From the IMG/VR virus record IMGVR_UViG_3300030419_007368, positions 1 through 64,000 of that record: a stretch of DNA of 64,000 bases, one strand, 5' to 3'. Every line of letters begins with the position of its first letter. Position 1 is the first letter of the stretch. Position numbers and translations under genes: made by a program. Origin of the DNA: a virus. Below, piece by piece: positions 40,495 to 47,837 of this stretch. The notes beneath the pieces are model-generated. The model ran no database searches. It had not been told where the DNA came from and saw nothing but the letters and a program-made list of their open reading frames with translations.

Positions 40495-41811
40495 TTACCC
40501 CGTGTATATGAAATATGGATAAGTCTGAACAACCTCTTGGCTGTTCTTGGTTATATTCTTTTGTATCTCAGTTATTTTCTCGTAAGTCAACTCGTCCAAG
40601 ACTTTCTGAAGTTCCTCCCTTAAGGTTTTTTGCTCTTCTCTTGCCTCTGATATCAACTTATCTCCATTTAGCTGCACGTTGTTCCCTGGGATGGGAATTT
40701 GGCCAAATTTAGACCTGATTTGACCTAAAGTCTCTTTGACAAGAGCTAAGGCGAATCTTCTTATCCACTGCTTGCCAATTGAGTTTATGTTTTTGTATGG
40801 AACATTCGCCAACGGCAGCGTATTCAAGTTGTTCACGCCTTTTAGGCCATCTAGTCTGTCAGACTGGTCTTCCCAGGGATCCTCCTCAACCGTAAATTGA
40901 AACCACATCTTTTTTGGTGACTGTCGCACCGGCCAGGGGAATATTCTTAATTTATTATTTTTTATTTCGTAAGAATAGTGTGAATTCCTGGTATAGATAG
41001 CGTCTTCATAGGCCATGGCTTGAAGTTTGTTGTGCCATGGCGGTATAACCTCGTATGTTGAATCATCAGCATACATGCCGTATGTCGACATATTACCTAC
41101 CGTGTTCATACCGCCGTAATAGCCGTAAAATCTCCACATCGCATGCGGCGTCCTGTAGAACATCTTTCTAATTATAATCCTCTTATTGTTGACCTTGTTA
41201 TAAAAGTCTACGTCCGACATAGAAGAACTAGCTTGCACAATTGCCTGCAAATCATAATCTTGCTGTGTGTTAACCGTGTCAAAAGAGGCAGAGTATATCG
41301 GCGTACCTCCACCTAGACCGACTTCCGTTATGGTGTTGTCCATAACTCGTTTAGAATACCCAAACTCGAATTTTGGATATTTTAGCTCAACCTGGCTTCC
41401 AGAGCTGACATCGGTTCTCTGGCCATCTTGATCAAAAGTCCCCGTTGTTGCTCCCAAGGCACTGTGTAAGACGTTTTTAGCCTGGTGTACATTGACAATG
41501 TATGAGTATTCCAGAACTGCTTCTTCATAAGCTGCATATACGTTTTTCTGGTCTAGCTCGATGTCTAGTATATCACCTCCGAGCTTTCGAAAAGTATAAG
41601 AAACTTGTTCGACGGCGCCCGTTATGAAGTTTGCATCGTATAATTCATTAGTGGACGTGACATCTAAGCCATCGATGTCAACAAGCTTTGTCGACGCGAC
41701 GTAAAGACCATACGGATAATTTGCCGATCCGCTGGCTACAGCATAACTCCCTGTAGAGGGCAGCGCTACAGCAGACGTTTGTGAACTCGGTGTTAGTGTG
41801 GGTATCGCCAT
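40495..41811 (-). CDS. neck protein (gp13-like)
   Basis: 438 residues. The C-terminal region IGKQWIRRFALALVKETLGQI ... LREELQKVLDELTYEKI is like the conserved part of the T4 gp13 neck family. The Ser/Thr-rich N-terminal ~60 residues are low complexity. Precedes the other connector genes; no promoter of its own was seen in the 65-base gap. Confidence 0.8.
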   Translation of the reverse strand: MAIPTLTPSSQTSAVALPSTGSYAVASGSANYPYGLYVASTKLVDIDGLDVTSTNELYDANFITGAVEQVSYTFRKLGGDILDIELDQKNVYAAYEEAVLEYSYIVNVHQAKNVLHSALGATTGTFDQDGQRTDVSSGSQVELKYPKFEFGYSKRVMDNTITEVGLGGGTPIYSASFDTVNTQQDYDLQAIVQASSSMSDVDFYNKVNNKRIIIRKMFYRTPHAMWRFYGYYGGMNTVGNMSTYGMYADDSTYEVIPPWHNKLQAMAYEDAIYTRNSHYSYEIKNNKLRIFPWPVRQSPKKMWFQFTVEEDPWEDQSDRLDGLKGVNNLNTLPLANVPYKNINSIGKQWIRRFALALVKETLGQIRSKFGQIPIPGNNVQLNGDKLISEAREEQKTLREELQKVLDELTYEKITEIQKNITKNSQEVVQTYPYFIYTG

Positions 41812-41876
41812 TCATCAGGTCTCCTTATACACTACTAATTAGTTGGAAGAGGGTGAATAACCTCCACGTTTATGTG

Positions 41877-42173
41877 TTAGGAGCGCTTAGCACTTTTTCT
41901 AGCAGCTTTTGCTAGCTCTTCTGCTTCTTTTGCAACACTTTTAGCATAATCGCAAATTGGGTCAAAAACCTCATTCAACTCTTCTACTGATATTTGTTGT
42001 GACGCGTGGAGAATCTTCTTTTTCATTTCTTCTAGTTGTTTCTCTTGATCGCTGTTCAGAGAATCAGGATTCATGCCGGAGTCTTTTATGTCAGAATCTA
42101 TTTTTGACAAAGTCTCTCGTAAATTGCCATACTTCTCTTTAAGCGCTGCGTACTTGTAAATCTTTTTCTTCAT
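41877..42173 (-). CDS. small coiled-coil protein, unknown
   Basis: 98 residues, Lys/Glu-rich and helical throughout (QEKQLEEMKKKILHASQQISVEE, AKEAEELAKAARKSAK). It lies alone between a strong terminator (42230-42259) and the neck gene. No domain recognised. Confidence 0.7.
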   Translation of the reverse strand: MKKKIYKYAALKEKYGNLRETLSKIDSDIKDSGMNPDSLNSDQEKQLEEMKKKILHASQQISVEELNEVFDPICDYAKSVAKEAEELAKAARKSAKRS

Positions 42174-42229
42174 AAAGTCAAAATCTCAAAAATTATCCTC
42201 GAAAAAAATTTGGCATATGCCGTTTTTCG

Positions 42230-42259
42230 AAAAAACCCGCTATAGGCTTCTATAGCGGG
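42230..42259 (-). terminator. terminator, probably bidirectional
   Basis: 10-bp stem CCCGCTATAG/CTATAGCGGG with loop GCTT; T runs on both sides allow function on either strand. It follows the 42282-42479 gene. Confidence 0.9.
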
Positions 42260-42281
42260 TTTTTAGTATAATAATAAATTA

Positions 42282-42479
42282 TTACTTTTTGCTTTTCGCT
42301 AGCGCATCAAGATAAGTGCGTCTTTTCTCTTTGCGCAGGCGGGCTCTTCTTTCTTTAAGCCAGTCATTTTGAAGAGCAGCGAGATCAATAACCACCTTCT
42401 TAGGCTTGGGGGCTGCCGCCTTTTTCTTGCTTGTGGTTGCTTTTTTTAACAACCCTTGTTTTTCTTTTGAATCAGCCAT
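42282..42479 (-). CDS. small basic protein, unknown
   Basis: 65 residues, Lys/Ala/Arg-rich: KKATTSKKKAAAPKPKK then LAALQNDWLKERRARLRKEKRR. Likely nucleic-acid or capsid-lumen binding by composition. It is last in the unit begun by the two paralogous virion genes, followed by a terminator. Confidence 0.7.
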   Translation of the reverse strand: MADSKEKQGLLKKATTSKKKAAAPKPKKVVIDLAALQNDWLKERRARLRKEKRRTYLDALAKSKK

Positions 42480-42507
42480 TTATAAGTCCCTCCTTATGCC
42501 AGGTTTA

Positions 42508-43332
42508 TTATTTCTCTACAAGACCCCATTTAACTTTACGCAGGATGACTTCACCAGCCACATGCGCCGCGTTAATATAATAGAAAAACGGTGTCACAAC
42601 TTCGCCATCGTCAAAAGTAAATGTATCGGCGCCGTCGGCACTATCGGTCGACGAGAGTGTGGGCGCGCTTCCATCAATTTTATAGGTAACGACGCCAGCT
42701 GAAGAGACATCAACTCTAAGAGTATGCACCTCGCCATCAGCCCAGTCTTTCAAAGTATCGTGGTCCAACGTGTCGCCATCATTTAAGATGTTTTGAATAT
42801 AAATATTACCGCTGACGGCATTCAACACAGCCATCTCGTCATAATCATCAAGATTTGCCTGCTCGGCTTCAACCTTACGGAAGCCAAAGGCGCAATCGTC
42901 AGTGCCGCTTACGTCTTCAATTGAAAATTCCAACTCAGCATAAAAAGCTCCATGAGTACCAACTGTAAAACGATCAACACCAGGGTAGCCTTTGTGCGTG
43001 TTCAGACTAGCAACCCACTGTACTCCTTCGTTGTTTGTTCCGTCATATCCATAATCCATACCAGTGGTAGCGGCGGCTGGAATTAGAACTGTTTGTGTAC
43101 CAATATTCTGTACGTGCAAGCGCAATCCATCAGCATATTGATGAACCATTATTGCTTCATCAGTGCCGGCGGCGACCGTGCTATCGTCGTCGATAACAAG
43201 CGGTGGCGCGCCGAAGTTTCCCTGACATGCACCCAATTGCGCACACATTGTTGAACCCGAAAGATTAATCTCTCTTTTTAAATTTTCTAATAAAGCCTCC
43301 ACTCTTGCGAGGCCTATTCTTTTAGTACCCAT
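42508..43332 (-). CDS. virion surface protein, paralogue B
   Basis: 274 residues, about 60% similar by eye to its tandem neighbour at 43348-44166: both begin MGTKR(I/V)GLAR(V/L)EALLENLKRE and share WVAS(L/M)NTHKG, PGVDRFTVGTHGAFY and DWADGEVHTLRVDVSSAGVV. The beta-rich body with paired aromatic strands resembles a jelly-roll/lectin-like fold. A decoration or fibre protein of the head is likely (inference). TATGGG start with AGAGGAAA. Confidence 0.85.
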   Translation of the reverse strand: MGTKRIGLARVEALLENLKREINLSGSTMCAQLGACQGNFGAPPLVIDDDSTVAAGTDEAIMVHQYADGLRLHVQNIGTQTVLIPAAATTGMDYGYDGTNNEGVQWVASLNTHKGYPGVDRFTVGTHGAFYAELEFSIEDVSGTDDCAFGFRKVEAEQANLDDYDEMAVLNAVSGNIYIQNILNDGDTLDHDTLKDWADGEVHTLRVDVSSAGVVTYKIDGSAPTLSSTDSADGADTFTFDDGEVVTPFFYYINAAHVAGEVILRKVKWGLVEK

Positions 43333-43347
43333 AGTATTAGTTTCCTC

Positions 43348-44166
43348 TTATTTGGGAAGAAGGCCCCACTGAACCTTCCTGTATACGATGCCGGCAGAAC
43401 TTCCTGCGGCGTGCGCGTGATACCCAAATGGTGTCACAACCTCGCCGTCGTCAAAAGTAAATGCTTGTGTAGTCGTCGGTGCGGATCCGTCGATCTTAAA
43501 AGTCACAACTCCAGCAGACGAGACATCAACTCTAAGAGTATGCACCTCGCCATCAGCCCAGTCTTGACCCGTGTCTGTAGCTGTGGTAGCAGCGTTATTC
43601 AAGATCGTTGCAGTAAAGATATTTCCCGCGTTGCAATTAAGGAACGCGGCCTCGTCATAAGCGTCAACATCTTCTGGCTGGAAAGCCTCAACTTTACGGA
43701 AACCAAATGCAACCGTATCTGCATCTGAAACGTCAGCTATACTAAGTTCCATCTCCATGTAAAAAGCGCCATGCGTTCCGACCGTAAATCTATCGACGCC
43801 AGGAGTGCCCTTGTGGGTATTCATGCTGGCCACCCACTGCACACCCTCGTTATCAGCAGCGTCGTATGAATAATCCATTCCAGTAGTAGAGGCGGCAGGA
43901 ACCAAGATGGTCTGGCCGTCAGTGCCACCTTCATGAATGTTCTGTACGTGTAATCTAAGCCCGTCTGAATATTGGTGGATTACGACCGCATTGTCAGCTC
44001 CGTCTGCGACTGTGCTGTCATCGTCAAGTACAATTGGGGGTGCACCGAAAGTACCTACGCAAGCGCCCAAAGGAGCACAAAGCGTAGAACCCGAAAGGTT
44101 GACCTCTCTTTTTAAATTTTCTAATAAAGCCTCAAGTCGCGCGAGACCAACTCTCTTAGTACCCAT
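43348..44166 (-). CDS. virion surface protein, paralogue A
   Basis: 272 residues, the first of two tandem paralogues (see 42508-43332). The copies differ mostly in the first ~100 residues and in the loop before the C-terminus. The leader carries two hairpins and a late-promoter-like element at 44260. GGGAGGG ribosome site. Confidence 0.85.
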   Translation of the reverse strand: MGTKRVGLARLEALLENLKREVNLSGSTLCAPLGACVGTFGAPPIVLDDDSTVADGADNAVVIHQYSDGLRLHVQNIHEGGTDGQTILVPAASTTGMDYSYDAADNEGVQWVASMNTHKGTPGVDRFTVGTHGAFYMEMELSIADVSDADTVAFGFRKVEAFQPEDVDAYDEAAFLNCNAGNIFTATILNNAATTATDTGQDWADGEVHTLRVDVSSAGVVTFKIDGSAPTTTQAFTFDDGEVVTPFGYHAHAAGSSAGIVYRKVQWGLLPK

Positions 44167-44207
44167 AGTTCAGAACCCTCCCTTGGTAAAACCATTTGTA
44201 ATCATGT

Positions 44208-44239
44208 CCTGCTTGAGCAGGGGCAGATTTTGATCTGCC
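44208..44239 (-). other. two adjacent hairpins in a leader
   Basis: CCTGC-TTGA-GCAGG (44208-44221) and GGCAGAT-TTTG-ATCTGCC (44222-44239) lie back to back between the late-promoter-like element and the paralogue A gene. There is no T run on the minus strand, so they may protect or expose the mRNA 5' end. Confidence 0.5.
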
Positions 44240-44259
44240 TAAAAACTATGTTATGTGTT

Positions 44260-44269
44260 TATAAATAGT
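44260..44269 (-). promoter_or_regulatory. candidate late promoter element
   Basis: Coding-strand ACTATTTATA, 94 bases before the paralogue A start. It is the farthest of the set; the intervening leader holds two hairpins. Confidence 0.5.
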
Positions 44270-44302
44270 CAACTAAATTATCTTTTTACTCAAATTAACA
44301 AA

Positions 44303-44503
44303 CTATTCTTCTGTCTCAACTTCGGTTTCTTCTTCGGAAACTTCACCAGGAGGGACACTGAACATTTGAATTGCCTGCGCAACCAAAGAAGCCTCGTTCA
44401 AATCAAATGCGCCTCTCTTTTGAGCTACATGGGCGGCTTGAACTAACACACCAAGAGCCTGATTTGGGGTTTCTACGGTTTCTGCGTTTTCTTGTTGCGA
44501 CAT
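44303..44503 (-). CDS. small protein next to capsid gene, unknown
   Basis: 66 residues. ALGVLVQAAHVAQKRGAF and LVAQAIQMF suggest two helices; the C-terminus is acidic (EETEVETEE). Short proteins of this form often lie beside T4-like capsid genes, but no role is known to me. It is behind a good sigma70-type promoter and the capsid terminator. Confidence 0.75.
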   Translation of the reverse strand: MSQQENAETVETPNQALGVLVQAAHVAQKRGAFDLNEASLVAQAIQMFSVPPGEVSEEETEVETEE

Positions 44504-44535
44504 AATACTTTCTCCTTTAGTTATGTGCAGTACAG

Positions 44536-44564
44536 ATTATAATATGCCTTACTATCTGTGTTAA
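44536..44564 (-). promoter_or_regulatory. consensus-like sigma70 promoter after the capsid gene
   Basis: TTAACA (44559-44564), exactly 17 bases, TATAAT (44536-44541) on the minus strand, 33 bases before the 44503 start. It would drive the small gene, and perhaps the paralogous pair, separately from the capsid. Confidence 0.6.
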
Positions 44565-44576
44565 GCTTTTTTTAAT

Positions 44577-44612
44577 AAAAAAAACCCCGTTTGGTATCTC
44601 TACCAAACGGGG
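44577..44612 (-). terminator. strong rho-independent terminator after the major capsid gene
   Basis: 12-bp stem CCCCGTTTGGTA/TACCAAACGGGG with loop TCTC, followed by a T run on the minus strand. Confidence 0.95.
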
Positions 44613-44637
44613 CTTCTTCCTAAGAGGTTAGCTTAGA

Positions 44638-46497
44638 TTAGCTAGTTGCGCCAGCCTCACCAAGCAAGCCACGTACGATCACAAGACCATACATATCAGG
44701 ACGTACCATCTTCTTAGCGTAGCGGGTCATAACGCCCTTACGCGGCACGAAGTCTTCCGGTCCAAAAATGGTCGGAGTGACTTGTAGCGGCACGTACGGA
44801 GCATACACATATCCACTCTCTAAGAAGCTTCCGCCTCTGCGGCCAACAAGGATGACGTTTCTTGGGAAGTAGGGATCAACCCACACGTCCCATTTCTTGG
44901 ACATCGATCCAACGTTGACAGCACCAACGGTGCCCCGATCTGCATCGGCAGTGATATTAGCACGGAAGCCAGCAGTAAACTCAAGGATGTTAGCAACTTC
45001 AGGTGAGGTCACCAGGAAGTTAGCTCCACCGCGGAGAGTCTTTCTGTGGATCTGGGCCGACACATCGTTGATCGTCTCAACGAGAGTCTCATACCACTCG
45101 CTGACAGTACCAGTGAAGTCTGGAGCAGCCGAAGATGCACCAAGCTCAGCGCCAGTTACTCTGTTAACGAACAAGCCAGGCGCTCGCGACCAGTAGTACG
45201 TGCTAGCGGTTGCACCTTCAATAAGATCCAGAACAATCTCACGATCAATCTCCAGAGCAATATGCTCAGAGAGGATTTGAGTAAGTTCGACTTCTGCATC
45301 GAGATTGTGGTAGGCATTGAGATCTTGTCCCAACTCCGGAGTCCACTTAGCCTTGAGCTTCTTGGTAACTGCGGTTACTGCGATACTCTCGACTTGAATG
45401 TCGATCTCTGGAATCTGGTTCTTCGCGTCAGACGAAGCTCCACCAGTAGGTGAAGTAGCAGCGCTAACGCCAGCCTCTTCAAGAGCCCACTCGGAAGCAC
45501 CTCGGACAGAACCTAATGCATCACCAGTCTCGAACGTATCAGCCAGAGGGCCAACAAGCCGGATGTCCTGCGCGTCCATGTCGCCAGCCGTAATAGAGCC
45601 GGTGAAATAGAACGTCAAACCGATATCCCCAGTTGAGGTGTCCTTGTAGGAAATAGTGTTAGTATCCCCCTCTCGAATACCCAAATGAGTCAAGCGACGA
45701 AGCTGATGAATTGCACTAAAGTTGGTTCCTGCAACATCCTCAAGGTGGAATGCACCAAGAGCGTTGAAGTTAAACTTGTCAGCGTTAGCTTTGCTCAGCT
45801 TCACTACCAGAGCCTGAACTTCGTTCGTGTCCGAAGACGCAAGAACGTCAGGATCATAGTTGATAGCAGCCTTCTGGTTCTCAGTTAAGTTCTGGACTTG
45901 GACCTCAGAACCACCCGTCCAGGGGCTAAGAGAAGCACCAATGACGTTAAACTCGTCAGAGCCCAGGGTACCCCAGTTGGCAGTCGTATCTTTCACCAGG
46001 TGAACTGAACCGGTTGGTGAAGAGTAAGCGTTTGCTAACTCGTAGAATCCACCACCATCCTCAGTGATGTCAGTAACACCAGTTTGGATGCCAGATCCGG
46101 TAACTCCACCACCGTAAACCGAGGGGTTTCCACCCAGGCCAAAGCGATTAGTGGTTTGGTCACTCAACGTGAAATCCAAGAAGAAAATCAGCCCAGAGGG
46201 CAGACTCATCGGCTGGACCGACACAAGGTCGTTGGCCAGAAGACCACCGAAAACACGGCGGACGATTGGGAAAGCGACCGAAGCGAAACCTTCGACGTCC
46301 CCAGTAGACATTGCAGATGCCTCTTTAAGCAGCTGCGCAGCCTGGTTTTCTAAAAGACGGGACATGCCCTGTCTCTTTGCATCGCCTTCGATACCCTCAA
46401 GAAGTCCGGTACGCTCCCATTTTTCTACAACGGCAGCACCTTCTCTTCTAAGGTTACGTTCAGCAATGCCTTCAGTTAGTTTTTGTAAAACAGACAT
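44638..46497 (-). CDS. major capsid protein (gp23-like)
   Basis: 619 residues. The N-terminal signature KWERTGLLEGIEG, SRLLENQAAQLLKEAS and IVRRVFGGLLANDLVSVQPM, then LPSGLIFFLDF, is the T4-like gp23 hallmark. A predicted prohead-protease site lies at Leu57-Lys-Glu59/Ala60, the counterpart of the T4 gp23 cleavage after residue 65. The HK97-fold core follows. The gene ends at a strong terminator and is co-transcribed from the scaffold gene; no own promoter was seen. Confidence 0.96.
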   Translation of the reverse strand: MSVLQKLTEGIAERNLRREGAAVVEKWERTGLLEGIEGDAKRQGMSRLLENQAAQLLKEASAMSTGDVEGFASVAFPIVRRVFGGLLANDLVSVQPMSLPSGLIFFLDFTLSDQTTNRFGLGGNPSVYGGGVTGSGIQTGVTDITEDGGGFYELANAYSSPTGSVHLVKDTTANWGTLGSDEFNVIGASLSPWTGGSEVQVQNLTENQKAAINYDPDVLASSDTNEVQALVVKLSKANADKFNFNALGAFHLEDVAGTNFSAIHQLRRLTHLGIREGDTNTISYKDTSTGDIGLTFYFTGSITAGDMDAQDIRLVGPLADTFETGDALGSVRGASEWALEEAGVSAATSPTGGASSDAKNQIPEIDIQVESIAVTAVTKKLKAKWTPELGQDLNAYHNLDAEVELTQILSEHIALEIDREIVLDLIEGATASTYYWSRAPGLFVNRVTGAELGASSAAPDFTGTVSEWYETLVETINDVSAQIHRKTLRGGANFLVTSPEVANILEFTAGFRANITADADRGTVGAVNVGSMSKKWDVWVDPYFPRNVILVGRRGGSFLESGYVYAPYVPLQVTPTIFGPEDFVPRKGVMTRYAKKMVRPDMYGLVIVRGLLGEAGATS

Positions 46498-46522
46498 TTT
46501 TGAATCTCCTTATATATTAAAA

Positions 46523-47767
46523 TTAGTTATTGTCTATTCCAGCAAGGAATTTCCAGCGATCAAACACTGGAGCGTCTTTTTGTCTTCCTTTTTTCTCTCT
46601 TCTACTGGCGGACAAAATGACCGAAGAAGACTTCTCAACTGCCTCGCTCAGTGATTTTGGCTGCTTTTTGCGAGAGGTGCTGCCCACTGTGCTTTGAAGT
46701 GTTTCGAAAATAATTTTTGCTTCTTCAATTGTGTCGGCATGTGAAACAGCTTCGACAAGCTTGTGCTTTTGTCGCTCATTCAAGGAGTCGCTATTCAATG
46801 CCTTGTTTTGGTATAACAACTTTGCATTAGTCAGGCTAGACGTTTCCAGCCGTTCCTTCAAAGTCAATACCGCGTTTCTTAGTTCTACAATATGCTTCCC
46901 AGCTTGTGCAAGAGAGCCTTGTAGTTTTTCGTTTTGCCTAAATACAGTCTCATTGACCTTATCTAGTTCTTTAATTGCTTTGTTCTTGGCGGCGCGGTCT
47001 TCACGCACCTTGGAGTCTTGCTCTAAAGCAAGAAGCTCTTCTTCTGCGACCTCTAATACCGAGGTCGGGGTCCAAGTATACCCATCTTTAACAGACTCAA
47101 GGGCGACGTCGACGTTCAAAGCCTCTGCGATTTCATTAACCAAATCTTCGTCTAAATCGCTCTCTTCTTCAAGGCCAGCTTCTTCTTCAAGAGATTCAAA
47201 GTCCGACTCTTCTAGGTCTAGAAGCTCATCGATGAAGGGGACTTCTTCATCTTCTGGATCTGGAAGGGGCATCTCTTCATCTTCTGGATCTGGAAGGGGC
47301 ATCTCTTCATCTTCTGGAGTCTCTGGCTCATCTCCTGGAAGGGGCATCTCTTCATCTCCTGGATCCATTGGAATTCCAATATCGATGTCCGGATCGTCCA
47401 TAGCTAAGCCAAACTCTTCATTGATTGTTTTAATCTCTTTAAGCAGTTGGTCGAGAGGTATTTCAATTTGCTCATCACTTTCTTCCATAACAGCCAAGGG
47501 GATATGTTCCAGCACTGACGATGCGTCAAGAGACTGCTCTTGTTCACCGCCCATAGCAGGGTCGCCGGCGGGTGCATCTCCACCTCCTCCTTCGTCTGGG
47601 CCCCCTAATCCAAGCCCAGCAAGAGGGTCATCTTGCTCAAGTAATGTTTGAACTGCGTCTTTTATTTGCGCAGAGTATTTTTCCAACACCAAAGATTCAG
47701 CATTCTTAACAGCCGCGGTGCGGAGTGCCTCCGCGTCTACGATTGCTTGTTCTAACATATCTGACAT
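46523..47767 (-). CDS. prohead scaffold/core protein (gp22-like)
   Basis: 414 residues. Highly acidic and helical: Asp/Glu-rich middle with the repeat EDEEMPLPDP, then a coiled coil (VNETVFRQNEKLQGSLAQAGKHIVE in two parts). The N-terminus has an Ala/Glu helix. It resembles T4 gp22-type core proteins, which are degraded by the prohead protease; it lies directly ahead of the capsid gene, as in T4. No sequence identity to gp22 can be claimed. Late-promoter-like element 29 bases upstream. Confidence 0.8.
   Translation of the reverse strand: MSDMLEQAIVDAEALRTAAVKNAESLVLEKYSAQIKDAVQTLLEQDDPLAGLGLGGPDEGGGGDAPAGDPAMGGEQEQSLDASSVLEHIPLAVMEESDEQIEIPLDQLLKEIKTINEEFGLAMDDPDIDIGIPMDPGDEEMPLPGDEPETPEDEEMPLPDPEDEEMPLPDPEDEEVPFIDELLDLEESDFESLEEEAGLEEESDLDEDLVNEIAEALNVDVALESVKDGYTWTPTSVLEVAEEELLALEQDSKVREDRAAKNKAIKELDKVNETVFRQNEKLQGSLAQAGKHIVELRNAVLTLKERLETSSLTNAKLLYQNKALNSDSLNERQKHKLVEAVSHADTIEEAKIIFETLQSTVGSTSRKKQPKSLSEAVEKSSSVILSASRREKKGRQKDAPVFDRWKFLAGIDNN
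47244..47318 (-). repeat. tandem 30-bp direct repeat in the scaffold gene
   Basis: Two exact 30-base copies (47244-47273 and 47274-47303) and a partial third encode EDEEMPLPDP units of the scaffold. The length is a multiple of three, so copy number can change without frameshift. Confidence 0.9.
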
Positions 47768-47795
47768 TTAAATGCTCCTAGGAATATTTGTCAAA

Positions 47796-47805
47796 AATAA
47801 ATAGT
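47796..47805 (-). promoter_or_regulatory. candidate late promoter element
   Basis: Coding-strand ACTATTTATT, 29 bases before the scaffold start; would drive scaffold plus capsid. Confidence 0.55.
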
Positions 47806-47837
47806 ATCTCATACACATAAATGACCGATTTTTAAAA

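Noticed and set aside
41840-41872. Ten-codon open frame (VEVIHPLPTN) in the gap before the neck gene
   Set aside because: Too short, GTG start, and no spacing evidence; probably chance.
46731-47651. 306-codon plus-strand open frame rich in Ser
   Set aside because: It is the antisense of the acidic scaffold gene; Asp/Glu codons read backwards give Ser/Ser runs. Low complexity and no ribosome site.
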